From positions 2,852,001 through 2,916,000 of the forward strand of contig NZ_CP019082.1 in NCBI RefSeq assembly GCF_001956985.1: 64,000 nucleotides of DNA, given 5' to 3'. The notes beneath the pieces are model-generated. The model did not search any database, was not told where the DNA came from, and saw only the letters and a list, made by a program, of their open reading frames with translations. A program made the translations under genes and the position numbers. The first letter of the stretch is position 1; each line of letters opens with the position of its first letter. Below are positions 1-8,176 of this stretch, piece after piece. Origin of the DNA: Paludisphaera borealis (lineage in GTDB: Bacteria > Planctomycetota > Planctomycetia > Isosphaerales > Isosphaeraceae).

Positions 1-900
1 ATTGGGAATTCCGTACGTCGACGGGATCTCGGCAAGAGCCAAAGTCCGGGCGTCTCGCGCGGCCGGGGTCGTCTCGTCAGGCTTCAGCTTCTCGACGTCG
101 CGCGCCAGGTCGGTCCAGGTCAGACGGGCGTCGAGGAGCCTCTTCTCGTCCCGTTGCGCCTCGCCGAGCGCGAACCGAGCCGCGAACCGATCGGCCCCCT
201 TGGGATGGTCGCGGAGGTAATCCTGGAATTCCTGGACGGCCCGGGCGTTCTCGTGCATGGCGAGGCTCGTCCGCCCCATCGTGAATTCCAGGCTGGCGCG
301 GACCGTCTTCCCCTTCGCCAGCAGTCGGGCCTGGGCCAGCAGGTCCCACGCGGCCTTGGGATCGGCGGGGATCGCCGGGTCGTCGGGCTGGAGCAGACGG
401 ACGGCGAACGACTGATAGACCTCCGCCAGCCGGTCCTTGCGATCGTCGGCCAGCAGCGGGAGCGCCTCGATCCTCGCCAGTTCCTCGGCCTTCGCCAGAT
501 TGCCGGCGGCCAGCTCGATCATGGCCAGCTCGAAGCGGATCTTGGGCACCCAGACACCCCGGGGAAGGTCTTTCAAGGCTGCTTCGAGCGTGGTCCGCGC
601 GGCGTCACGGCGGCCCGCCGACCGCTCGGCGATCGCCGACAGGAAGCTCAGGTAGGCCCGTTCGTCGTCACTCTTGGCCTTGGCTCGAAGGTCGCGCAGC
701 GCCGCGATCGCCTCGTCGTACTTCCCCTCCTGCATCGCCGCGACGACCTCGCCCGGCACGAGAGGCGCGGGGGGCGCAAGATCGCCTCGCGGGGCCACAG
801 GCTTTGCTGCCGGCTTGGGGTCGTCGGCCCGGGCGGCTTTGCTCCCCCCTCCCACCAGGACGACCACGCACAGTAAAATACGATCGAGAGGTGACGTCAC
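1..900 (-). CDS. Secreted TPR-containing protein, 3' part beyond left edge (probable N-terminus of a large alpha-2-macroglobulin-like protein)
   Basis: An open frame of 300 codons runs off the left edge. I place the start at the GTG at 900-898 because a GGAGG lies about 8 nt upstream. The first 25 residues are hydrophobic and end in Ala-Arg-Ala, like a signal peptide. The rest is alpha-helical and TPR-like: repeated 30-40 residue units such as MQEGKYDEAIAALRDL near residue 56 and MHENARAVQEFQDYLRDHP near residue 215. The visible part ends in STYGIPN. From memory, this layout resembles the N-terminal TPR region of planctomycete alpha-2-macroglobulin-family proteins, but the diagnostic MG and thioester domains would lie outside the window. 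The gene is well supported; the family is an inference. Confidence 0.75.
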   Translation of the reverse strand, partial: MTSPLDRILLCVVVLVGGGSKAARADDPKPAAKPVAPRGDLAPPAPLVPGEVVAAMQEGKYDEAIAALRDLRAKAKSDDERAYLSFLSAIAERSAGRRDAARTTLEAALKDLPRGVWVPKIRFELAMIELAAGNLAKAEELARIEALPLLADDRKDRLAEVYQSFAVRLLQPDDPAIPADPKAAWDLLAQARLLAKGKTVRASLEFTMGRTSLAMHENARAVQEFQDYLRDHPKGADRFAARFALGEAQRDEKRLLDARLTWTDLARDVEKLKPDETTPAARDARTLALAEIPSTYGIPN

Positions 901-1344
901 GGGATCGGCCTCCGCGAGGTAAGAACAAGAAGCGACGACAGGATGACGCGGTCGACGCCGCGTTTCCACGGCGTCGGAAGCAAGCCGACGCGGACGTGCG
1001 AATGTCCGAGTCGGCCAGCGCGGCGATCGCAGAGCTTGGACGTTTCCGGCGACCTTCCGGTTCCCGGAAATGGTTTCCGGCCCACGTCTTCAGTTTACTT
1101 CCTAAGATCCAACGTCGAGGAGCGTATTCTCTTAGAGAGAATTGACGGCGGCGGCTCTCATCGGGACCGCGATTTATGACCGATGTCGCGGCCGGAGTTG
1201 GCTTTCCGCCCCGGGGCCCGAAATTCTGGATTGCGATTTGTCGGCGGATGTCGCCGGATTTCGAGATGCTACCATAAGGCGTATGATCGCGCTCGACATT
1301 CTTAATGCTTCGCCGATAGAATTCATGGCCGGTCTTGCCTTGCA
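901..1344. other. Intergenic region between divergent genes
   Basis: 444 bp separate the divergently transcribed TPR gene and the 631-aa gene, so promoters for both should lie here. The stretch from about 1080 to 1150 is less GC-rich than its surroundings. I see no RNA gene, no repeat and no convincing -35/-10 pair. Confidence 0.4.
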
Positions 1345-3240
1345 ATGGAATCAGGCAGTCGGAGACCGATGGTGGCGACAACCGTGCATGGACCTTGGCA
1401 CACATTCCGCCAGGCTGGACGCCGAACCAAGACGCGGCGCGCGGTACTCGATTCGCGTCGAGCGATCCGCTCGGGGAGCCTTGAGCTTCTCGAAGCGCGA
1501 ATGCTTCTGAGTCTTGGCGGCGAGCTGGCCTCCAACTCGGTCGATGACCCGATCGCGCTGGGGCTGGCGTCGGCTCCCGCTTCGGCCCAGGTCTCGGTGA
1601 CCGCGCCGTCGTCGCAGTCGACCTCGGTGTCGGTTTCGCTGCTCCCGTCCACGACCAACGTCCATGATCCCGCGATCGACGCCGTATCGCCGCGACAGAT
1701 CTCCGCGAACAATGAGCTGAGTCTCTCGATCATCACGCGTCCGGCGATCTTCCTGCGCGATCAGGACGGCAACATCCTCTCGTCGCTGGACGGTCCCCCA
1801 TCGAGCGACGCGACCCTCATCAACAGCGAGGCCCCCTCGACGATCCCGGATCCGGACACCCTGGCCGAGCAAGCCAAGGAACTGACGCCCGAGGGCCTGG
1901 CCCAACTGCCGAAGGTTCCCTGGTCGCTGGACACTTCGATCTACGGCTCGCTCAGTTCGGACCGAGGCTGGATGTCGTTCAAGGTGCCGGTCGGCCCGAA
2001 CACGAACACCCTGCGACTGGCCGTCCGTCCCGAACACGACGATGGCACGTCGTCCACGGTGATGGTCGATCAGATGTACCTCATCGGGGCGGACGGGGTG
2101 CTCATCGCATCGGTCACGGGGGTCGCGACTCAGTCGACGAGTTCGCGACAGACGCTGGTCGTCACCCTCCAGTCGCCGCCGCCGGGGGGAGTCCTGGTCG
2201 TCCGCATGGTCCAACCGTCCACCCAATCGCCGGCCGCATCGACCGGCTCACCGGATTCGACCGATCAGACCGACTCGGGCAACGGGCTCGGAGCGCTTAC
2301 GCCCCCGTCGTTCTCCGCACCGAACAACTTCACGGTAGACGTCCAGCGCGACGATTCTTTGCCGCAATCGCCAGGCGACTCGAGTGGTCCTCCGCCGGTC
2401 GTCGTCATCCCGCCTGGCTCGTACCTTCCCAACTCGCTCGACACGGCCCAGAACCACCTCAGCATCGGCCCTGCAACGAGTTCGTCGAACTACAATGCGA
2501 TGAGCATCGAGCCCGGCTACGTGTCGAATACGAGCAACCGGATCCCCAGCAACGACGGCGCGCACCCTTCGATCGATTCGCCCGACATCGATTCCGAATC
2601 GACGTCGATCTCGCTGGGCCCGCTGGTGTCGCGAGGGTCGGCCCCGATGGGTCCCGCGCTGGCGACCTCGATCGACGACCCCGCGCCGTCGATCAGCCGC
2701 GACGATCAAGACGGTCGTGATTCCGCGCTCGAGCGTCTGGAAGGCCAGGACGTCGAGCTGGTCCTCAAGCTGAGGCTGGGCGGCGACGCCGATCGAACGA
2801 CTGTGCATCGGCTCGATCCCCAGGATGTCGCGACGGCCGACGAGGACCTCTCGCCGCTCACAGCTCTCAAGGGCCTGGGCGGCCTGCCCCTGATGGTCGC
2901 CTCGTTCCATCATCGGCAAACGGCGACGCCCGCCGACGACCTGGCCGCGACCTTGCGACAACACTCCGACCAGGCCGCCGGCCTGGTCTCCGGCGACGAG
3001 AGCCTGACGATCTCGTCGATCGAGCGCCGCGGCAAGGGGGACGAGATCGCCCGAGCGGGGATCGCCACGCGAGCGGTCGGCTTCATCGTCGCCCTGGGAC
3101 TCGCCAGCGGCCCGCTGTATCCCGACCTCGTCGCGCTGGCCCGGCGAAAGCTCGCCCACAAGCGCCGCGGCGGCTCGCCGACCGTCGCCACGACCAAACG
3201 CCGGCTCTTCCACCGCCGCTCCATCTGGCCGATCTCCTGA
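1345..3240 (+). CDS. Secreted or surface protein of unknown function with planctomycete LExLExRxLLS leader
   Basis: 631 residues. The N-terminus is basic (about residues 24-45) and followed by SLELLEARMLLS, a signature found at the N-terminus of many secreted planctomycete proteins. The middle is low-complexity: rich in Ser, Thr, Pro and Asp, with no recognisable enzyme motif. Near the C-terminus a hydrophobic segment (VGFIVALGLASGPLYPDLVAL, about residues 577-597) precedes a basic tail, consistent with membrane anchoring. An ATG at 1369 is an alternative start; neither start has a clear ribosome binding site. It converges on the kinase gene. No function can be assigned. Confidence 0.65.
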   Translation: MESGSRRPMVATTVHGPWHTFRQAGRRTKTRRAVLDSRRAIRSGSLELLEARMLLSLGGELASNSVDDPIALGLASAPASAQVSVTAPSSQSTSVSVSLLPSTTNVHDPAIDAVSPRQISANNELSLSIITRPAIFLRDQDGNILSSLDGPPSSDATLINSEAPSTIPDPDTLAEQAKELTPEGLAQLPKVPWSLDTSIYGSLSSDRGWMSFKVPVGPNTNTLRLAVRPEHDDGTSSTVMVDQMYLIGADGVLIASVTGVATQSTSSRQTLVVTLQSPPPGGVLVVRMVQPSTQSPAASTGSPDSTDQTDSGNGLGALTPPSFSAPNNFTVDVQRDDSLPQSPGDSSGPPPVVVIPPGSYLPNSLDTAQNHLSIGPATSSSNYNAMSIEPGYVSNTSNRIPSNDGAHPSIDSPDIDSESTSISLGPLVSRGSAPMGPALATSIDDPAPSISRDDQDGRDSALERLEGQDVELVLKLRLGGDADRTTVHRLDPQDVATADEDLSPLTALKGLGGLPLMVASFHHRQTATPADDLAATLRQHSDQAAGLVSGDESLTISSIERRGKGDEIARAGIATRAVGFIVALGLASGPLYPDLVALARRKLAHKRRGGSPTVATTKRRLFHRRSIWPIS

Positions 3241-3289
3241 AAACAAGTTTACGAGAAGTCACGTGGGCGGCCTCCGAATGCAAGCCCAA

Positions 3290-3310
3290 GGGCCAGTGAG
3301 TGCTTGGCCC
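3290..3310. terminator. Possible bidirectional hairpin between convergent genes
   Basis: GGGCCA at 3290-3295 can pair with TGGCCC at 3305-3310 across a 9-nt loop, between the 3' ends of two convergent genes. There is no T-tract, so this is weak evidence for termination. Confidence 0.25.
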
Positions 3311-3351
3311 GGATGGCCGCCGCCGAGCGAGACGGCTTCCGAAAAAACGAT

Positions 3352-6300
3352 TCACTCGCTGGCGCTTCGGGCTTTCGGCATTCGAAGCCAGGCGTGGATC
3401 GCGGCGCGGTGAAGCAAGGTCAGCCATCGCGGCACGCGGTCGGGGCGTTCTCGCAGGCATCGGGCGTAGGTCGCGAGGATGCGAAGCTCCAGCTTCAGGT
3501 CGTTCTGCGCCCAGGACGACGCGTGTTCGAGGTCGGCCAGCGCCAGCTCCCACAACGGCGACCGGAACGCCAAATAGCACCGCGCCCGGCCGAGATACGC
3601 GGCGGGAAGCTCGGGATCGCGGCGGAGCGCCTGCGTCCACTCGTCCGCGGCTTCATCGACCCGGCGGAGGGCAAGCAGAACCTCGGCCCGGCCGGCGTGT
3701 GTGAACGGGTCGTCGGACTTCGAAACGGCCCGATCGAGATCGCCGACGGCCGATTCGGGATGACCAGATTCGGTCCGCAGCAAGCCCCGCAGTTCGAGCA
3801 AGCCGGGCTCGTCGGGCTGAAGCGTCAACCCTCGTTCGATCTCGCGCGCGGCCCGGCTTCGGCCCCCCGCTCGATGGGCCACGCGAGCCGCGACGAGATG
3901 GGCGCTCGCCGAGTTCTGATTGGAGGCCGCCAGCGCGCGATCGGCCGTCGCGAGGGCCGCCGCGTGCCGGCCCAGGGCCGACAAGATCACGGCGCGCGTG
4001 AGATGGTCGCGGTAGACCTCGCCAGGGTCGCTCGGGGCTCGATCGGCGATCGCCGCTTCCGCCGCGACGAGGTCGGCTTCCAGCGCGGCGCCCCCAAGCG
4101 GAAACAGGGCCAGCTCCTCCGGCCGATTGAGCCGAAGCTGGCGGTACCGGCCGGCTCTGAGCAGCGTCCGTTGCACCAGGCGATCGTGGGCCGGCGAGGA
4201 ATCGAGCCTCCTCGCCTCGGTCGCGTCGGCGACCGCTTCATCCTCGCGGCGCAGCATCATCCGGACCACGGCGCGGGTCGCCAGAAGGTCGCCGAGGGCG
4301 ACTCCCCGTGATTCCCTCGCGATCAAGACGTCGAGCGCCGGGGCGACCGCCTGGGGACGGCCCATCCGGAGGTCGAGCAGCGCCCGGCTGTATCGAGCCG
4401 CCGAATCGTTCGGGTCGAGCTTCAAAACCGCGTCATAGCCGGCGTGCGCGCGCTCGACCAGCCCCGACTCGGCGTCGATGTTGGCGAGGTTGAGCCGCGC
4501 CGCGCGGCCCAGGGGGCCGTCCGGATCGACCTTCAGCGCGGCGTCATACTGCTCGCGGGCTCGCGCGAAGTCGCCGAGCGCCTGGTGGACGTATCCCAGT
4601 TCGAGTCGGACCTGGACCACTTCCTTCCGGTCCCGCATCAGGACCAGCGTCCGTTCCAGGTCGACGATCGCCCAGGACCAGAGCCCCTTCATCCGGTAGA
4701 GCCGGGCCCTGCTGAACAGCACCCAGGGCGACTCCGGCTTGAGCGCCGCGGCAATGCTGTATTGGTGGACGGCGTCGTTGCGAAGCCCAGCCTGGTCTTC
4801 GAGAAACCCAAGGTAGAACTGATACCAGTAGTTCGACCCTTCAAGCCGCACGGCGCGTTGCAACCAGAGGCGGGCGCGGCCTCGGTTGCCCAGGCTCGAA
4901 TTCAGAAGTCCCCATTGGAAGCAGGCCAGGGCCGAACGCTCCACGTCCAAGGCCGGCTCCGGGGCCTGGGGTTCGAAACCCTCCGAGAGGCCGGCGGGAG
5001 CGTCGTCGTCCATGAGCGCGCGGATACGCTCCCGGAGCGACTGCCAGGGGGCCTTCGACTCGGCAAAGCTCAGCGCCCTGTCGCAGACGTCCAGAGCCAG
5101 GCGGAGTGATTCGCGACTCGCTTCGGAGGCGCCTTTCCCGGTCGTGCGGAACGCGGCCTCGACCCCCGCCATCCAGAGAAACAGCAACTCGTCGACTTCG
5201 CGTTTGAGGCGGACGCGGCGCGGCTCGTCGAGCAGGCTCCACCAGATGTGTTCGGGGCTGGTCCAGTCGTCTCGCGAGTTCAGTACGTGAAACGGTCCGA
5301 GTTGCTCCTGAAGCTCGCGGACGGCGCCTGGGAGGTCTTCGCCCAGGCCGATCAGCCGCATCCGTAGACCATCTGCGGCGGTGTGCAGATCCTCGGCGTG
5401 GCCCCGCGTGGTCGCGTACCGATCGGCGAGCTTGGCCTTCTCGCGCGCCTTCTGGTCGAGTTCCTCGAAGCTGTAGTAGCTCTCGCGCCCGTGGGGCGTG
5501 AGCCGGGCTCCGCCGACGACGCCTTCGGCGCCGCGCCAGCGGAACAGGCGGCCCCAGATTCCCACCTCGGATCGCCTCGCGAGCTGCGAGGCCGCCTCGA
5601 ACTGGAGCTTGGCTTTCTCGAACCTCTCCTGATCCAGATCGATCTTGCCCTGGTCGTAGTTCTGATTCCCATGCTCGAGCCGCTCGGCCCGCTCGACGCT
5701 CCGGTTGACGACCGCGACGGCGATCACCGAGCAAGAGACCAGGATCAAGGCCGCGGCCGCGAGGCGGAGCCGATTGCGGCGGAGCCGGCGCGCGGTCCGG
5801 CTCCAGAACGGCTCGCGCGCGTGGATGAGCGGCAGATCGTCGGCGACGGCCTGAAGATCGGCGGTCAGCTCGGCAGCCGACTGGTAACGGTCTTCCGGGT
5901 CGGGCGCAAGGCAACGCCCCACGACCGCCTGCAAGGCCGCCGGGATCTCCCCCTTCGACGCGAAGAGCGCGCTCGAGTCGCGGCGCCGGGCGTCGGCGGC
6001 GCTCAGCAAGCTCTCGGCGATCGATCCGGCCTTGCGAGGCGGTTGGAACGGCTTGCGGCCTAGCGTCGCCTCGAACAGCAAAACGCCCATCGAGTAAAGA
6101 TCCGAGCGCGCGTCGATGTAGTCGGAGCGGGCCTCGGCCAGCGCTTCGAGGTGCTCGGGCGCCATGTAATCGACCGTCCCCCCGAGGTTGGCCGCGGCGC
6201 GGCTGCGCTCGTCCTCGACGATCGATTCGTGTGCCAGGTTGAAGTCGAGAAGCATCGGCGTGCCGTCGGCGGCGATCAGGACGTTCGACGGCTTGACGTC

Positions 6301-7278
6301 TCGGTGCAGCACCCCGCGGTCATGGGCGTGCCCGAGCGCCTCGGTCAACCGCGCCCCCCACCAGGCGACGGCCTGCGCGTACGTCCGTTCGGAAAGGGCC
6401 TTGCGCCCGGTCGACGGCCCCGACGTCGAGCCGTCGGACGGTTCGAGCCGGTCGAGCGCCTCGACCAGCGTGCAACCGGTCAGGGTCTCGCCGTCGGCCG
6501 ACCGCGCGACCTCGGCGAGGATCTGCGCCAGGGTGACGCGGCCGAAATACGGCATGCAGAGCAGGTTCAGATCGGACTCCGGATCGACACGGTGCGAGTA
6601 CACCGGCACGATGTGCGTGTGCTGGAGCCGGGCGAGCGTCTGGGGCTCGCGCGAGCCGCGCAGGCTCAGCTTGAGCGCCACCAGCCGATCGGCGAGATGA
6701 ATCTCGCGCGCGAGGAAGACCCGGGCGAACGAGCCGCGCCCGAGTTCCTCGACCAGTTCGAAGCCGGCGACCACCTGGCCGGCCTCCGGGAACGCGACGC
6801 GGCCGGGCCGCTCGCCCGGGCCGACCGACGTCGAGGCCAGCGGCAGCGCCGAGGCCGACCCCGAGCCCACGAGCAGGTGAATGTCGAGAACCCGCCGCAG
6901 CGATTCGGAGAACGAGGCGTAGCGGCTGAGGAAGGCCGACGGCTGGGGCGTCTCGCCGGCCTCTTCGCGGAGGCAGAATTCCTCGTAGATCAGGGCGACG
7001 ATCGTGTCTTCGCCCAGCTCGGGGAAGTGCTGGATGTACCAGTCGGCTTCGGGCCGTTGGCCGGCCTCCCATCGCAGCGACATATCGGTGCGGAAGACCG
7101 CCAGCCGCGCGCCGGGGAAGCCGGCCGCCTCGGTCCAGCTCGCGAGAAACGAGCGAGGGTCGGGGGGCGGTCCCGAGGCGGCGGTGTCGCGCCAGGCTTG
7201 TTCGTATCGTCGTGTGAGGCGGGCCGCGGAGGGCGTCGAGGCGTCCTCCCACGTCCTCCCCCAGGCGGCTACGCTCAT
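3352..7278 (-). CDS. Membrane-anchored Ser/Thr protein kinase with C-terminal TPR repeats
   Basis: 1308 residues when started at the ATG at 7278, which overlaps the stop of the sigma-factor gene as ATGA; an in-frame start 15 nt upstream is possible but less likely. Kinase features: glycine-rich loop GRGSFA at 180-185, ALK lysine at about 203, catalytic loop HRDVKPSN at 325-332, MAPE at about 372-375. The metal-binding motif reads DFN (345-347) instead of DFG. One transmembrane helix lies at about 506-525, followed by about 780 residues of TPR-type repeats outside the kinase domain. Overlap with an ECF sigma gene suggests that the kinase and sigma factor act in one signalling route, as proposed for other planctomycete sigma/kinase pairs. 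The substrate is unknown. Confidence 0.93.
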   Translation of the reverse strand: MSVAAWGRTWEDASTPSAARLTRRYEQAWRDTAASGPPPDPRSFLASWTEAAGFPGARLAVFRTDMSLRWEAGQRPEADWYIQHFPELGEDTIVALIYEEFCLREEAGETPQPSAFLSRYASFSESLRRVLDIHLLVGSGSASALPLASTSVGPGERPGRVAFPEAGQVVAGFELVEELGRGSFARVFLAREIHLADRLVALKLSLRGSREPQTLARLQHTHIVPVYSHRVDPESDLNLLCMPYFGRVTLAQILAEVARSADGETLTGCTLVEALDRLEPSDGSTSGPSTGRKALSERTYAQAVAWWGARLTEALGHAHDRGVLHRDVKPSNVLIAADGTPMLLDFNLAHESIVEDERSRAAANLGGTVDYMAPEHLEALAEARSDYIDARSDLYSMGVLLFEATLGRKPFQPPRKAGSIAESLLSAADARRRDSSALFASKGEIPAALQAVVGRCLAPDPEDRYQSAAELTADLQAVADDLPLIHAREPFWSRTARRLRRNRLRLAAAALILVSCSVIAVAVVNRSVERAERLEHGNQNYDQGKIDLDQERFEKAKLQFEAASQLARRSEVGIWGRLFRWRGAEGVVGGARLTPHGRESYYSFEELDQKAREKAKLADRYATTRGHAEDLHTAADGLRMRLIGLGEDLPGAVRELQEQLGPFHVLNSRDDWTSPEHIWWSLLDEPRRVRLKREVDELLFLWMAGVEAAFRTTGKGASEASRESLRLALDVCDRALSFAESKAPWQSLRERIRALMDDDAPAGLSEGFEPQAPEPALDVERSALACFQWGLLNSSLGNRGRARLWLQRAVRLEGSNYWYQFYLGFLEDQAGLRNDAVHQYSIAAALKPESPWVLFSRARLYRMKGLWSWAIVDLERTLVLMRDRKEVVQVRLELGYVHQALGDFARAREQYDAALKVDPDGPLGRAARLNLANIDAESGLVERAHAGYDAVLKLDPNDSAARYSRALLDLRMGRPQAVAPALDVLIARESRGVALGDLLATRAVVRMMLRREDEAVADATEARRLDSSPAHDRLVQRTLLRAGRYRQLRLNRPEELALFPLGGAALEADLVAAEAAIADRAPSDPGEVYRDHLTRAVILSALGRHAAALATADRALAASNQNSASAHLVAARVAHRAGGRSRAAREIERGLTLQPDEPGLLELRGLLRTESGHPESAVGDLDRAVSKSDDPFTHAGRAEVLLALRRVDEAADEWTQALRRDPELPAAYLGRARCYLAFRSPLWELALADLEHASSWAQNDLKLELRILATYARCLRERPDRVPRWLTLLHRAAIHAWLRMPKARSASE

Positions 7279-7883
7279 CCCCCCGGCTCCCACTCCGTCT
7301 CCATGCGCCGCCGAAGTTCTTCGAGGACGCGCTGTACGGTCCGCTCGCTGACGCCCAGACGGTCGCCGATGTCTTTGCTCGAAAGGCCCTCGGCCTTCAA
7401 CTCCAGCATCGTCCTGCGCTCCTCAGGCAAAAGCGCGTGCAGACGATCGAAGACTTCATGAGCCTGCGCCACCTCGCTGGGGGAATCGATCGGGTCGGCC
7501 ACCTCCTTGGGACGACGGCCGTCGCCCCAGAGCGGTTCCTCCCGATGCATATCGTTCTTCAAGCTGGCGGCGCGACGATACTCATCGATCACTTTATTCT
7601 TCGCAGCCCGGGCCAGAAAGGCGACAAGATGCCGCGAATCTTCGAAATCGGTGGGTGCGTCGCGCATCCGACGGAAGAAGCTCCCCCAGACGCTCTGCAA
7701 GAAATCGAGCGAGTCGAACCGCGACCGCAGCAGCCTCGGAAGCTGCCTGCGGACCACGAGCCGAACCTCGGGCTCAAACCGCTGAAGCAGCTCGCGCGCG
7801 GCGCCTTCGTCTCCCTCCTGAATCCGCTTCAGGAAATCGGCGAGCTGGTTCTCTTCACGCTGCGGTCGATCGCCGACCGACAT
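7275..7883 (-). CDS. ECF-type RNA polymerase sigma factor
   Basis: 202 residues, starting at an ATG preceded by AGGAGG. The region 2 core includes DSLDFLQSVWGSFF (57-70). A region 4 helix-turn-helix follows at about 166-192 (GLSSKDIGDRLGVSERTVQ). These are the two domains of a minimal ECF sigma factor, which directs RNA polymerase to a specific promoter set. The gene ends in an ATGA overlap with the kinase gene, so the two are translationally coupled. No anti-sigma gene is adjacent; the kinase is the natural candidate for controlling its activity, which is inference. Confidence 0.93.
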   Translation of the reverse strand: MSVGDRPQREENQLADFLKRIQEGDEGAARELLQRFEPEVRLVVRRQLPRLLRSRFDSLDFLQSVWGSFFRRMRDAPTDFEDSRHLVAFLARAAKNKVIDEYRRAASLKNDMHREEPLWGDGRRPKEVADPIDSPSEVAQAHEVFDRLHALLPEERRTMLELKAEGLSSKDIGDRLGVSERTVQRVLEELRRRMETEWEPGG

Positions 7884-8176
7884 GACTCGCCTCCTGGGCC
7901 CGTCCGGGCGTTCGACTCGGCGTCCTTATCCCTGAACCATCCCGCCCTCGCCCGGGCGTCGGCCTCGGACTCGATCGTTACCCCCAGGCTAACGCGAACG
8001 CCTCATTGTTGACAAGCTACGGCTCTAGCCCCCCCACCGGCCGATTTCGGGACCCGGATTCGCATCGCCCGAGTTCCCGGCGCGGGTGCGGCCTGTACAA
8101 TGGGCGCCGCCTTGCATGCCAGGTTCGAGCGAGGCGGCGAACTTCGACCGTCGGTCCAACCGTTTCATGAGACAGG

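Noticed and set aside
7884-8176. Promoter at TTGACA 8009-8014
   Set aside because: No -10-like sequence lies 16-18 nt downstream on the plus strand.
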